Of a stretch of DNA of 64,000 nt, positions 32,001-44,248 are shown piece after piece. Under the pieces are notes generated by a model. It worked only from the letters and a program-made list of their open reading frames with translations, was not told where the DNA came from and did not search any database. The stretch comes from Nelumbo lutea (taxonomy: Eukaryota > Streptophyta > Magnoliopsida > Proteales > Nelumbonaceae). The stretch spans positions 83,172,076 to 83,236,075 of the forward strand of contig JAKGHH010000002.1 of NCBI GenBank assembly GCA_022828595.1. Reading direction: 5' to 3'. The position numbers and the translations under genes are program-made. How positions within the stretch are numbered: the first letter of the stretch is position 1; every line of letters starts with the position of its first letter.

Positions 32001-33840
32001 CTATAACGGGTTGGTTTAAGATTGAATAGTGTAATTGGAGTTGTACTAGGATCTGATCTTGTAGGTTAAACTAATTAAGTTAATTTTCAGTTTGATTTAT
32101 TTTAGATTGTCTAGACGTGTCTGTTTGGATTGATCTACATTTATTGGTTTTATATTCCTGTGAGTAGGTCGGGTTTTATTTTATAAAAGATTTTAGTTAA
32201 TTGTTTTAATAAGCTTTGTTAGTGGGTATAGATTTGATTGATGGCTATTTGGTTTGCCATGGCATGGTGAGTTTTGGATAATTTGTAGTTGTTTCAACCA
32301 AGGTTTGGCTAGACCAGTTTCACTAGATTTGAATGAATGTGTTTGATTCTCCTTAGCTATATTTGATCTCTACCAAATGGTTTTTTCTATGTTGAGTTGG
32401 AATCATTTCCATCAGGATTGGTTGGTTAGGAAGTGAATAATCTAAAATTGTCTGCATCTTGTTTCGGCTTGGTCGACTTTAGCTTAGGTTAGACTAGATA
32501 GATTAGGTCGATTTGGATAATCTTGGATTGTCTGGTCTGATTTCAGCTACGTTTTTCTTTGATGGCTTCCTTCTGGCAATGTCTCAATATATTTTATTTG
32601 ATTTATTAAATAAAGCAGATTATCTCATCCTAGTGTTCTGTTATATCGGTTACGGATTGACAGATTCGACCAACGTTGCATGGTTATGTTGTTTCCAAAT
32701 TGGGTTGGCCATGTTGGGTTTGGTTAATGCCTTGTTAGTAACAGATTCTATTGGGTGGATTGTTTTAAGACGGTGATTGTAATAACAATTCATAGTTTGG
32801 CACTAATAATGTATTATTCGTTAGGATTTTCAAAAACATTTCAGATTATGAACTGTAATATGAATATTCGTGGTTTTGAAATTCGAAAACGTATTCTGTA
32901 ATCTTTACAAGTCTAGATGAGTTTGTTTGGCACAATGATGTTTAAGTAGTCAGAGGGGATTAGTTTGAATCTGTTACTATAGATTCTGTTTGGCACATAT
33001 AAGTAGGAGTGAGGGGATTTAGCTTATGAAGATTGATATAATGGGTTAGAATAAGTTAAAAGAGAGACATTAGGAGTGTAATACACTTGGTTCTTCTCAG
33101 TTGATGTGATTATGTCTAATTATCTCTCCGAGTTTTTATAGGTTGTTTATATGGTTTTGTTTGGATTCATCATTTTTTATTGTATTTGTTTTGATTTGTG
33201 TAGGTCAAGTTTAACGCTATGATAGAGTTGATTTGATATGACTTTGTCGGGTTTTATTTATAAATGAATTGAGTTGATTTCCTACTTTATCTAGGTATGC
33301 CGAGTTTGTTTATATTAGTAAGGGGAGTCTATTGTTCTAATAAGCTTTGTTAGTGGGTATTGATTTAATTGATGGTTGATTTGTTTGCCACGGCTTGGTT
33401 AGTTTTGGATAATGTGTAGTTGTTTCAACCTAGGTTAGACTCTGTTTCACGGGATTTGAATGAATGTGTTTGATTCTCCTTAGTTATATATCCTATCTCT
33501 ACCAAATGGTTTTTTCTTTGTTGAGTTGGATTCATCTACATCAGGATTGGTTGGTTAGAAAGTGAATAATCTAAAATTGTTTGCATCTTCTTTCGGTGGG
33601 TGGACATTAGCTTAGGTTTGACTAGATAGATTAGGTCGGTCTAGATAATCTTGGATAGTTTGGATGATTTCATCTATGTTTTTCTATGATGGCTTCCTTC
33701 TGGCAAAGTCTCGATAGATTTTATTGGATTTGTTAAATAAAGTGGATTATTTCTTCCTCAGCTTCTGTTATATCGATTACGGATTGATAGATTCGATCGA
33801 CATTGCATTGTTATGTTGTTTCCAATCTGCCATGTTGGCT

Positions 33841-34429
33841 TTTGGTTAATGCTCTGTAGTAACGGATTCTATTGGGTGGATTGTTTTAAGACGGTGAGTG
33901 TGATAACAATTCATAGTTTGGCACTAATAATGTGTTATTCGTTAGGATTTTCGAAGACTTTTCTGATTATGAAATGTGCTATGAATATTTGTGGTTTTGA
34001 AATTCGAAGACCTCTTCTTTAATCTTGACAAATCTAGATGAGGTCGTTTGGCACAAGGATGTTTACATAGCCAGAGGGGATTAGTTTTAATCTGTTACTA
34101 TAGATTCAGTTTGTTACTTATAAGTCTGAGTGAGGGCATTTACCTTATGGAGATTGATATAATGGGTTCGAATAATTTAAAATAGAGACATTAGGGGTGT
34201 AAGACACTTGGTTCTTGTCAGTTGATGTGATTATGTCAAGTTATCTCCCCGAGTTTTTATAGGTTGTTTATATGGGTTTGTTTGGATTTGTCGTTGTTTA
34301 TTGCCTTTGTTTTGATTTGTGTAGGTCAAGTTTAATGCTTTGATTGAGTTGAGTTGATTTCCCAGCTTCTCTAATTATCATTGTTTTGCTTAAATTATAA
34401 CAGTGAGATTATCTGGCTTGTGGTATAAG
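33841..34429 (+). repeat. 589-bp block identical to 31412-32000
   Basis: This is the second copy of the identical block. Part of it (34061-34377) is also identical to 35421-35737 at an offset of 1360 bp, which is one monomer. The pattern of identical patches with different borders suggests conversion or recent unequal exchange. Confidence 0.8.
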
Positions 34430-37400
34430 ATATAATGGGTTGGTTTAAGATTGAATAGTGTGATTGGAGTTGTACTAGGATCCGATCTTGTAGGTCAAAC
34501 TGGTTAAGTCAATTTTCAATTTGATTTATTTTAGATTGTTTAGACGTGTCTGTTTGGATTAATCTACGTTTATTGGTTTTATATTCCTATGAGTAGGTCG
34601 GGTTTTATTTTATAAAAGATTTTAGTTGATTTCCTACTTTATCTAGGAATGCCGAGTTTTTTTATATTAGTAAGTGGAGTTAATTGTTTTAATAAGCTTT
34701 GTTAGTGGGTATAGATTTGATTGATGGCTATTTGGTTTGCCATGGCATGGTGAGTTTTGGATAATTTGTAGTTGTTTCAACCAAGGTTTGGCTAGACCAG
34801 TTTCACTAGATTTGAATGAATGTGTTTGATTCTCCTTAGCTATATTTGATCTCTACCAAATGGTTTTTTCTATGTTGAGTTGGAATCATTTCCATCAGGA
34901 TTGGTTGGTTAGGAAGTGAATAATCTAAAATTGTCTGCATCTTGTTTCGGCTTGGTCGACTTTAGCTTAGGTTAGACTAGATAGATTAGGTCGATTTGGA
35001 TAATCTTGGATTGTCTAGTCTGATTTCAGCTACGTTTTTCTTTGATGGCTTCCTTCTGGCAATGTCTCAATAGATTTTATTCGATTTATCAAATAAAGTG
35101 GATTATTTCATCCTAGGGTTCTGTTATATCGGTTACGGATTGACAGATTTGACCGACATTGCATGGTTATGTTGCTTCCAATTTGGGTTTGCCATGTTGG
35201 GTTTGGTTAATGTTCTGTAGTAACAGATTCTATTGGGTGGATTGTTTTAAGATGGTGATTGTGATAACAATTCATAGTTTGGCACTAATAATGTGTTATT
35301 AGTTAGGATTTTTGAAAACTTTTCTGAATATGAAATGTAATATGAATATTGTGGCTTTGAAATTCGAAAACCTCTTCTTTAATCTTGACAAATCTAGATG
35401 TGTTCGTTTGGCACAATGATGTTTACATAGCCAGAGGGGATTAGTTTTAATCTGTTACTATAGATTCAGTTTGTTACTTATAAGTCTGAGTGAGGGCATT
35501 TACCTTATGGAGATTGATATAATGGGTTCGAATAATTTAAAATAGAGACATTAGGGGTGTAAGACACTTGGTTCTTGTCAGTTGATGTGATTATGTCAAG
35601 TTATCTCCCCGAGTTTTTATAGGTTGTTTATATGGGTTTGTTTGGATTTGTCGTTGTTTATTGCCTTTGTTTTGATTTGTGTAGGTCAAGTTTAATGCTT
35701 TGATTGAGTTGAGTTGATTTCCCAGCTTCTCTAATTAACATGGTTTTGCTTAAATTAGAACAGTGAGATTATCCGGCTTGTGGTATAAGATATAATGGGT
35801 TGGTTTAAGATTGAATAGTGTGATTGGAGTTGTACTAGGATCCGATCTTGTAGGTCAAACTGGTTAAGTCAATTTTCAATTTGATTTATCTTAGATTTTT
35901 TAGATGGGACTGTTTGGATTGATCTACGTTTATTGGTTTTATATTCCTATGAGTTGGTCGGATTTTATTTTATAAAAGAGTTGAGTTGATTTCCTATTTT
36001 ATCTAAGCATGTCGAGTTTGTTTATATTAGTAAGGGGAGTCTATTGTTCAAATAAGCTTTGTTAGTGGGTATAGATTTGATTGATGGTTGATTAGTTTTC
36101 CACGGCTTGGTGAGTTATGATTATGAAATGTGCTATGAATATTTGTGGCTTTGAAATTTGAAAACCTATTCTTTAATCTTGAAAATTTTAGATGAGTTCG
36201 TTTGGCACAAGGATGTTTACGTGGCTAGAGGGGATCTATTACTATAGATTCAGTTTGTTACTTAGAAGTTGAGTGAGGGCATTTAGCTTATCGAGATTGA
36301 TATAATGGGTTCGAATAAGTTAAAATAGAGACTTTAGGGGTGTAATACACTTGGTTCTTGTCAGCTGATGTGATTATGTCAAATTATCTCTCCGAGTTTT
36401 ATAGGTTGTTTGTATGGGTTTGTTTGGATTCGTCATTGTTTATTGGCCTTGAGTTGATTTCCTAGCTTCTCTAAATATCTTGGTTTTTCTTAAATTAGAA
36501 CGGTGAGATTATCCGGCTTGTGGTACAAGTTATAATGGGTTGGTTTAAGATTGAATAGTGTGATTGGAGTTGTATTAGGATCAATTCTTATAAGTTAAAC
36601 TGGTTAAGTCAATTTTCAATTTGATTTATTTTAGATTGTTTAGACGTGTCTGTTTGGATTAATCTACGTTTATTGGTTTTATATTCCTATGAGTAGGTCG
36701 GGTTTTATTTTATAAAAGATTTTAGTTGATTTCCTACTTTATCTAGGCATGCCGAGTTTGTTTATATTAGTAAGGGGAGTTAATTGTTCTAATAAGCTTT
36801 GTTAGTGGGTACATATTTGACTGGTGGTTGATTGGTTTGCCACGGCATGGTGAGGTTTGGATAATTTGTAGTTGCTTCAACCTAGGTTTGGATAGACTTA
36901 GTTTCACGAGATTTAAATGAATGTGTTTGATTCTCCTTAGCTATATATCCGATCTCTACCAGATGGTTTTTTCTATGTTGAGTTAGATTCATTTTCATCA
37001 AGATTTGTTTCTTAAGAAGTGAATAATCTAAAATTGTCTGCATCTTGTTTCAGCTTGGTCGACTTTAGCTTAGGTTAGACTAGATAGATTAGGTCGATTT
37101 GGATAAACTTGGATTGTTTGGACTGATTTCAGCTATGTTTTTCTTTGATGGCTTCCTTCTGGCAAGGTCTCGATAGATTTGAATGGATTTATTAAATAAA
37201 GTGAATAATTTTGTCCTTCGCTTCTGATAAAACGGTTACGGATTGACAAATTCGACCGACATTGCATGGTTATGTTGTTTCCAATTTGGATTGACCATGT
37301 TGGGTTTGATTAATGCTCGGTAGTAACAGATTCTATTGGGTGGATTGTTTTAAGACGGTGAGTGTGATAACAATTCATAGTTTGGCACTAATAATGTGTT

Positions 37401-39264
37401 ATTCGTTAGGATTTTTGAAAACTTTTCTGAATATGAAATGTAATATGAATATTTGTGGCTTTGAAATTCAAAAACCTCGTCTTTAATCTTTACACGTCTA
37501 TATGAGTTCGTTTGGCACTAGGATGTTTACATTGCTAGAGGAGATTCGTTTGAATCTGTTACTATAGATTCTGTTTGGCACTAATAAGACCGAGTGAGGG
37601 GATTTAGCTCATGAAGATTGATATAATGGGTTGGAATAAGTTAAAATAGAGACTTTAGGGGTGTCATACACTTGGTTTTTCTCAATTCAAGTGATTATGA
37701 CAAGTTATTCTCTCTAAGTTTTTATAGGTTGTTTATATGGGTTTGTTTGGATTTGTCGTTGTTTATTGCCATTGTTTTGATTTGTTTAGGTCAAGTTTAA
37801 TGCTTTTGATGCTTATCTAAATATCTTGGTTTTGAGTAAAATTAGAACACTGAGATTATCTGTCTTGTGGTATAAGTTGTAATGGGTTGGCTTAAGATTG
37901 AATAGTGTGATTAGAGTTGTACTAGGATCATTTCTTGTAGAATAAACTGATTAAGTCAATTTTATTCTTTGATTTATCTTAGATTTTTTAGATGGGACTG
38001 TTTGGATTGATCTACGTTTATTGGTTTTATATTCCTATGAGTTTTTCGAGTTTTATTTTATAAAAGAGTTGAGTTGATTTCTTACTTTAACTAGTTATGT
38101 CGAGTTTGTTTATATTAGTTAGGGGAGTCTATTGTTCTAATAAGCTTTGCTAGAGGGTATAGATTTGAGTGATGGTTGATTGGATTTGCCACAACTAGGT
38201 GAGTTTTGGATAATGTGTAGTTGCTTCAACCTAGTTTTCGCTAGACTCCTTTTCACGGGATTTGAATGAATGTTTTTGATTCTCCTTAGCTATAAATCCG
38301 ATCACCACCAGATGGTTTTTTCTATGTTGAGTTGGATTCATTTGCATCAGGATTGGTGGGTTAGAAAGTGAATAATCTAAAATTGTCTGCATCTTCTTTT
38401 GGATGGATCAACATTAGCTTAGGTTTGACTAAGTAGATTTGGTCAGTCTGGATAATTTTGGATTGTTTGGACTGATTTCAGCTACGTTTTTCTATGACGC
38501 CTTCCTTCTGGCAAGGTCTCAATAGATTTTATTGGATTTGTTATATAAAAGTGGATTATTTCATCCCAGGCTTCTGTAATATCAGTTATGGATTGACAGA
38601 TTTGACCGAGATTGCATTGTTATATACTGTTTCCAATTTGGGTTGGCCATGTTGGGTTTGGTTAATACTCTTAAGTAACCGATTCTATTGAGTGGATTGT
38701 TTTAAGACAAGTGATAATGACAAGTTCTTCTCAATTCATGTGATAATGACAAGTTCTCTTGCGAGTTTTTATAGGTTGTTTATATGGTTTTGTTTTGGAT
38801 TCATCGTTGTTTATTGCTTTTTGTTTTGATTTGTGTAGGTCAAGTTTAACGCTTTGATGCTTCACTAAATATCTTGGTTTCGCTTAAATTAGAACAGTGA
38901 GAATATTCGGCTTGTGGTATAAGTCGTAATGGGTTGGTTAAGATTGAATAGTGTGATTAGAATTGTACTAGGATCAGTTCTTGTAGGTTAAATGATTAAG
39001 TGAATTTTCTTTGATTTATTTTAGATTGTTTAGATGGAACTATTTGGATTGATTTACGCTTATTGGTTTTATAAGATTTTGTCATGTTTTATTTGATGAA
39101 AGATTTGAGTTGATTTACCACTTTATCTAGGTATGCCGAGTTTGTTTTTATTAGTAAGGGGAATTTATTGTTCTAATAAGCTTTGTTAGAGGGTATAGAT
39201 TTGATTGATGGTTGATTGGTTTGCCACGGCTTGGTGAGTTTTGGATAATGTGTAGTTGCTTCAA

Positions 39265-42200
39265 CGGTAGGTTTGGCTAGACTCCTTTTTACGGGATTTG
39301 AAATGAATGTTTTTGTATTCTCCTTTAAGCTATATATCCGATCTCTACAAGATGGTTTTTTCTATTGTTGAGTATGTGATTCATTTGACATTCAGGATTG
39401 GTGGTTAGAAAGTGAATAAATAAAAAAATTGTTTGCTTCTTCTTTTGGCTGGCGCTCGACATAGCTTACGGATTTGACTAGGAATAGATTAAGGTCACTG
39501 TCTGAAGATTAATCTTGCGATCAAGTTTGGACTAAAAATTCAAGCCGTTACAGTTTATTCTACATGATGGCTTCCTTCTGGCAATGATCTCAATAGATTT
39601 TATCTGGATTTGTGTTTAACATAAAAGTGGATTATTTCGTACCCTAGGCATTCTATTATATCAGTTACAGATTTACAAAAATATCGACGACATTTGCAAT
39701 ATGTTATGTTGTTTCCCATTATGTGGTTGACCATGTTGTGTTAGTTAAAGCTCTGTAGTTAACAGATTCTATTGGAGTGGATTGTTTTTAAAGATGTTGA
39801 GTGTAATAACAATTCATACGCTTTGGCACTAATTAATGTGTTTATTCGTTAGGGTTTTCAGAGACTTTTCTGATTATGAAAGATGTGTTATGACATATTT
39901 GTGGCTTTTGAAATTCGAAAACCTCGTTCTTTTAATCTTGACAAAATTTCTAGATGAGTTCGTTTGGCACAAGGCACATGCTTGCGTAGCCAGAGAGGGA
40001 TTAGTTTTGAATCTGTTACATATATATTTAGTTAGTTAAACATATAAGTCCTGAAGTGAGGGGCATTTAGCTTAATGGGAGATTGAGTATAATTGGGTTT
40101 TTGAATAAGTTAAAAATAGAGACCTTTAGGGGTGCCATTACCACTTGGTTTTTGTCAATTGATGTGATTATGTCAAGGTTATCTCCTCGGTTGTTTATAG
40201 CGTGTGTTTATACGGTTTGTTTTGGATTCGTCATTGTTTATTGCCTTTGTTGTTATTTTGTGTAGTGTCAAGTTTAATGCTTACTTTGATGCGAGTTGGA
40301 GTTTGATTTAGCCCATTTTGCTCTAATTTATCATTGTTTTTGCCTTAATATTAGAACACTGATATTATCCCGGCCTTGTGGTATAAGATGATAATGGTTT
40401 GGCCTTTAAGAAGTTGAATTAGTGTGATTAGAGTTGTGACTAGGATCAATTCTTGTAGGTCTAAACTGATTAAGTCAAAATTTCAGTTTTCGATTTTTAT
40501 GTTTATTTGCATTGATTTACGACGTTGTTTGTTTGGATTAAACTATGTTTATTGGTTTTATGTTCCTGTGAGTAGGTCGGCGTTTTATTTTATAAAAGAC
40601 TTTAGTTGATTTCCTATTTTTAATCTAGGTATGCTTGAGTTTATTTATATTAGTAAGGGAGAGTGTAATTGTTCCTAATAAGCTTTGTTAGTGCGGTATT
40701 AGATTTGATTGACTGGCTTGTTTGGTATTGCCTATGTCATGGTGAGATTTTGGATTAATATTTTAGTTGCTTCAACCAAGGTTTGGCTTGACTCAGTTTC
40801 ACGGTGATGTGAATTGAATTGTGTTTAATTCTCCTTAGCTATATCCGATCTCTACCAGATGGTTTTTTCTATGTTGAGTTGGACTTCATTTCCACTTAGG
40901 ATTGGTTGCCGTTAGGACAGGTGAATAATCTTAAATTTTAGTCCGCATCGTTGTTGTCGGCTGGTATCGGACTTTTTAGCTATAGGTTAGATTAGATAGA
41001 TTAGGTTCGATTTGGATAATTCATGGCATTGGTCTGGTCTGATTTCAGCTATGTTTTTCATTTGATTGGCTTCCTTCATGGCAATGTCTTCAATAGATTT
41101 CTAATTTGATTGTATTAATTAAAGTGGCATTATTTCATCCATAGGGTTCTGTTTTATATCGCGGTTATGGGATTGACAGATACCATATCGATCGGACATA
41201 TGCATGGTTATGTTGTTTCCAAATTTGGTCGTTGGCCATGGGTTGGGTTTGGGTTTATATGCTTTCTTGTAGTAAAACAGATTCGTATATGGGTGGATTT
41301 GTTTTAAGACAGTGAGTGGTGTGATTAACAATTCATTAAGCTTTGGCACTAATAATGGTGCTAAAACATTTCTGGAAACTATTTCTTATCCTAAATATGG
41401 AATGTAAAATGTAAAATGTAAAAATGAATAATATTTTGTGGACATGTAAAATGAATATTCGTTAGGATTTTCGAAAAAACACTTTTCTGAATATGAAATG
41501 TAAAATGAATATGTTGTGAGGCTATTTGGAAATTTCAGAAAAACCACTTCTTTATATCCTTAACAAGTATTATATTGAGTTCGTTTTGGCCCCAAAGGAT
41601 TTGTTTTCGCTAGCCAGAGGAGACTTAGTTTTGAATATTGTTGCTATGAGATTCTGTTTGGCTCTTATAAGATTGAGTGGGGGGATTTAGCTCACTGAAG
41701 ATTGTTTATTATGGGTTTAGGGGTGTAATACACTGGTTACTTCTCAATTCATGTGATTTAATGACAAGTTATATCTCCGAGTTTTTTATAGGTGTTATAT
41801 TATGGGTTTGTTGCGATTTCTTCGTTGGTTGGTTTATTGCCTTTGTTTTTGATTTGTGATAGATCAAGTTTAACGGCCTTTGATGCTTCTCTAAATATAT
41901 TCATTTTGCTTAAATTAGAATAGTGAGATTATCCAGGCTTGTGGTTATAAGTCTGTAATGGGTTGGTTTAAGATTGAATAGTGTGATTAGAGTTGTATTC
42001 AGGATCAGCCTTGTAAGGTTAACTAAACTGATTTAAGTGAATTTTCTTCTTTGATCTATTTTAGATTTTTTAGACGGGACTGTTTGGATTGATCTACATT
42101 TATTGAATGTTTTTAATTCCTATTACTTTGTTGGGTTTTATTTCTATAAAAGAGTTGGAGTTGAATTTCCTTCTTTATTTAGGGTATGACGAGTTTGTTT

Positions 42201-43480
42201 ATATTAGTCAAGGGGAGTCTATTGTTCTAATACAGCTTTGTTAGTGGGTATAGATTTGATTGATGGCTTGATGAGTTTTGCCACGACTTGGTCGAGTTTT
42301 GGAATAATTGTTGTAGTTGTTTCAACCTAGGTTTGGCTAGACTCCATTTAACGGGGATTTGAATGAATGTGTTTGATTCTCCTTAGTTATATATCCTGAT
42401 CTCTACCCAGAATGGTTTTCTCTATGTTGAGTTGGATTCATTTACATCAGGATTGGTTGGTTAGGAAAGTGAATAATCTAAAATTGTCCGTATCTTCTTT
42501 CGATTGGGTCGACATTTGCTAGGGTTTGAATAAATACGATTAGCTCGGTCTAGGATAATTTTGGAATAGTTTGGACTGATTTCAGCTACATTTTTTCTAT
42601 GATGGCTTCCCTTCTAGAAAGGTCTCGATAGATCTTTATTGGAATTGTTAAAATAAAGGTGGGTTATTTCGTCCTAGGCTTCTGTATCCTATCGGTTACG
42701 GATTGACAGATTCGATTGAAAATGCATTGTTATGTTGTTTCCAATTTGAAGTTGGCCATGGTGAGGGTTTGGTTACCATGCTCTGTAGTAAACAGGATTC
42801 TATTGGGAGTGGATTATTTTAAGATGTTGAGAGTGATAACAATTCTTAGTTTAGCACTACATAATGTGTTATTGGTTAGGGATTTGAAGACTTTTCTGAT
42901 TATGAAATGTGTTAATGAATTATTTGTGGCATTTGAAATTCGAAAAACCATCTTCCTTTAAATCTCGAACAAATCTAGATTAGTTCGTTTGGCACAATGA
43001 TGTTTACGTAGACCGAGGGGATTCATTTGAATCTGTTACTAGGGGATTAGTTTGAATCTGTTTTTATAGATTCAGTTTGTTACTTTACAAGTCTAAGTGA
43101 GGGCATTTTAGCTTATGGAGATTGATATAATGGGTTCAAATAATTTAAAATAGAGACACATAGGGGCTGTAATACATTTGCGTTCTTGTTAGTTAATGTG
43201 ATTATGGTCAAGTTATCTCCCCGAGTTTTTATAGGTTGTTTATTTGCGCGTTTGTTTTGGATTCGTCATTGTTTATTGCCTTTGTTTTGATTTGTGTATG
43301 GTCAATTTTAACGCTTTGATGGAGTTGAGTTGATTTCCCCAATTATCTAAATATCTTTGGTTTTTGCTTAAATTAGAACAAGGAGATATATCCGGCTTGT
43401 GGTATAAGTTATTAATGGGTTGGTTTAAGATTGAATAGTTTGATTGGATGTCTGTACTAGGATTAGTTCTTGTTAGGGTT
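39265..43480 (+). repeat. Family A array with dense small insertions (probable low-quality sequence)
   Basis: The monomers continue in the same orientation, but nearly every line has several extra single bases or 2-4 base insertions relative to flanking monomers (for example 39360-39560, 40380-40520, 41140-41560). Insertions greatly outnumber deletions and substitutions. The monomer length is inflated to about 1.4-1.6 kb. This is the signature of raw single-molecule reads used for gap filling, not of normal satellite divergence. Open frames at 39836, 40083, 40424, 41119, 41677 and 42716 arise from it and should be ignored. Confidence 0.75.
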
Positions 43481-43832
43481 AAACTGATTAAGTCAATTTT
43501 TAGTTTTGATTTATTTTAGATTGTTTAGACGTGTCTGTTTGGATTGATCTACGCTTATTGGTTTTATATTCCTATGAGTAGGTCGGGTTTTATTTTATAA
43601 AAGAGTTGAGTTTATTTCCTACTTTATCTAGGTATGTCAAGTTTGTTTATATTATTTAGGCGAGCTAATTGTTCTAATAAGCTTTGTTAGTGGGTATAGA
43701 TTTTATTGATGGTTGATTGGTTTGCCACGGCATGGTGAGTTTTGGATAATTTGTAGTTGCTCCAACCTAGGTTTGGCTAGACTCAGTTTCACAGCATTTG
43801 AATGAATGTGTTTGATTCTCCATAGCTATATC
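43481..43832 (+). repeat. Family A, last partial monomer
   Basis: Clean family A sequence resumes ('gtttagacgtgtctgtttgg' onwards) and ends at 'ccatagctatatcc', where unrelated sequence starts. Confidence 0.8.
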
Positions 43833-44148
43833 CTAATGATGTATCTTAAGGCAACATTTTTCAAAGTGATGTGAGAGCCTCAACTTTGTAAAGACTGGCT
43901 CAAGGTCCCCTAACTGATGATTTTCACATTCTTTATACTCTACCTTCTTGAAGAGTTTCTCAGCACCCTTGTGATGAAGCTCCACACAAATCCCCTTTAG
44001 AGGTGGTTTAAAGACCAGCCGACATTGATGCTATGGAGATTGAAAGCACAAGTCCCTTCTCAAGAACTTCAATTTCACTCTTTTTGATATTGGTGTAGTG
44101 ATTGATGAAGCCATTACCTCAAAAGGAGGTTGCCCTTCCCTTCTCCTC
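43833..44148 (-). pseudogene. Unrecognised coding-like fragment with one in-frame stop
   Basis: The minus strand reads about 100 codons in one frame from the gap edge to a TAG at 43835-43833, with a single internal TAG at 44033-44031. The peptide has a segment ...PPFEVMASSITTPISKRVKLKF upstream of the stop, and KGICVELHHKGAEKLFKK then ...EYKECENHQLGDLEP downstream. Base composition is unlike either satellite. I do not recognise the family. It may be a mobile-element ORF or a captured gene piece. The frame runs into the assembly gap, so its start is unknown. Confidence 0.45.
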
Positions 44149-44248
44149 NNNNNNNNNNNNNNNNNNNNNNNNNNNNNNNNNNNNNNNNNNNNNNNNNNNN
44201 NNNNNNNNNNNNNNNNNNNNNNNNNNNNNNNNNNNNNNNNNNNNNNNN
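44149..44248. other. Assembly gap, exactly 100 N
   Basis: One hundred N bases is a conventional placeholder for a gap of unknown size. Sequence on the two sides is unrelated: coding-like DNA on the left, and a family B unit starting within its poly-C tract on the right. Translations that cross it are meaningless. Confidence 0.98.

Larger units (their letters stand above)
27598..39264 (+). repeat. Family A tandem array, direct orientation
   Basis: About nine monomers lie head to tail. The landmark 'ggttgtttatatgg' recurs near 28283, 29582, 30521, 31828, 33142, 34260, 35624, 36402, 37730 and 38774. Steps are about 1.30-1.36 kb for full monomers and 0.78-1.12 kb for internally deleted ones. The second landmark 'aataatctaaaattgtctg' recurs near 28920, 31138, 32440, 33566, 34919, 37021 and 38371. 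Open frames repeated at 30039, 31369, 32513 and 33813 are the same monomer segment; they are lost in other monomers and are not taken as genes. Confidence 0.88.

Noticed and set aside
30039..34022. Repeated open frames of 69-87 residues in the A array
   Set aside because: They are the same monomer segment read in one frame, begin at different non-homologous points, and are broken in other monomers. No domain is recognisable.
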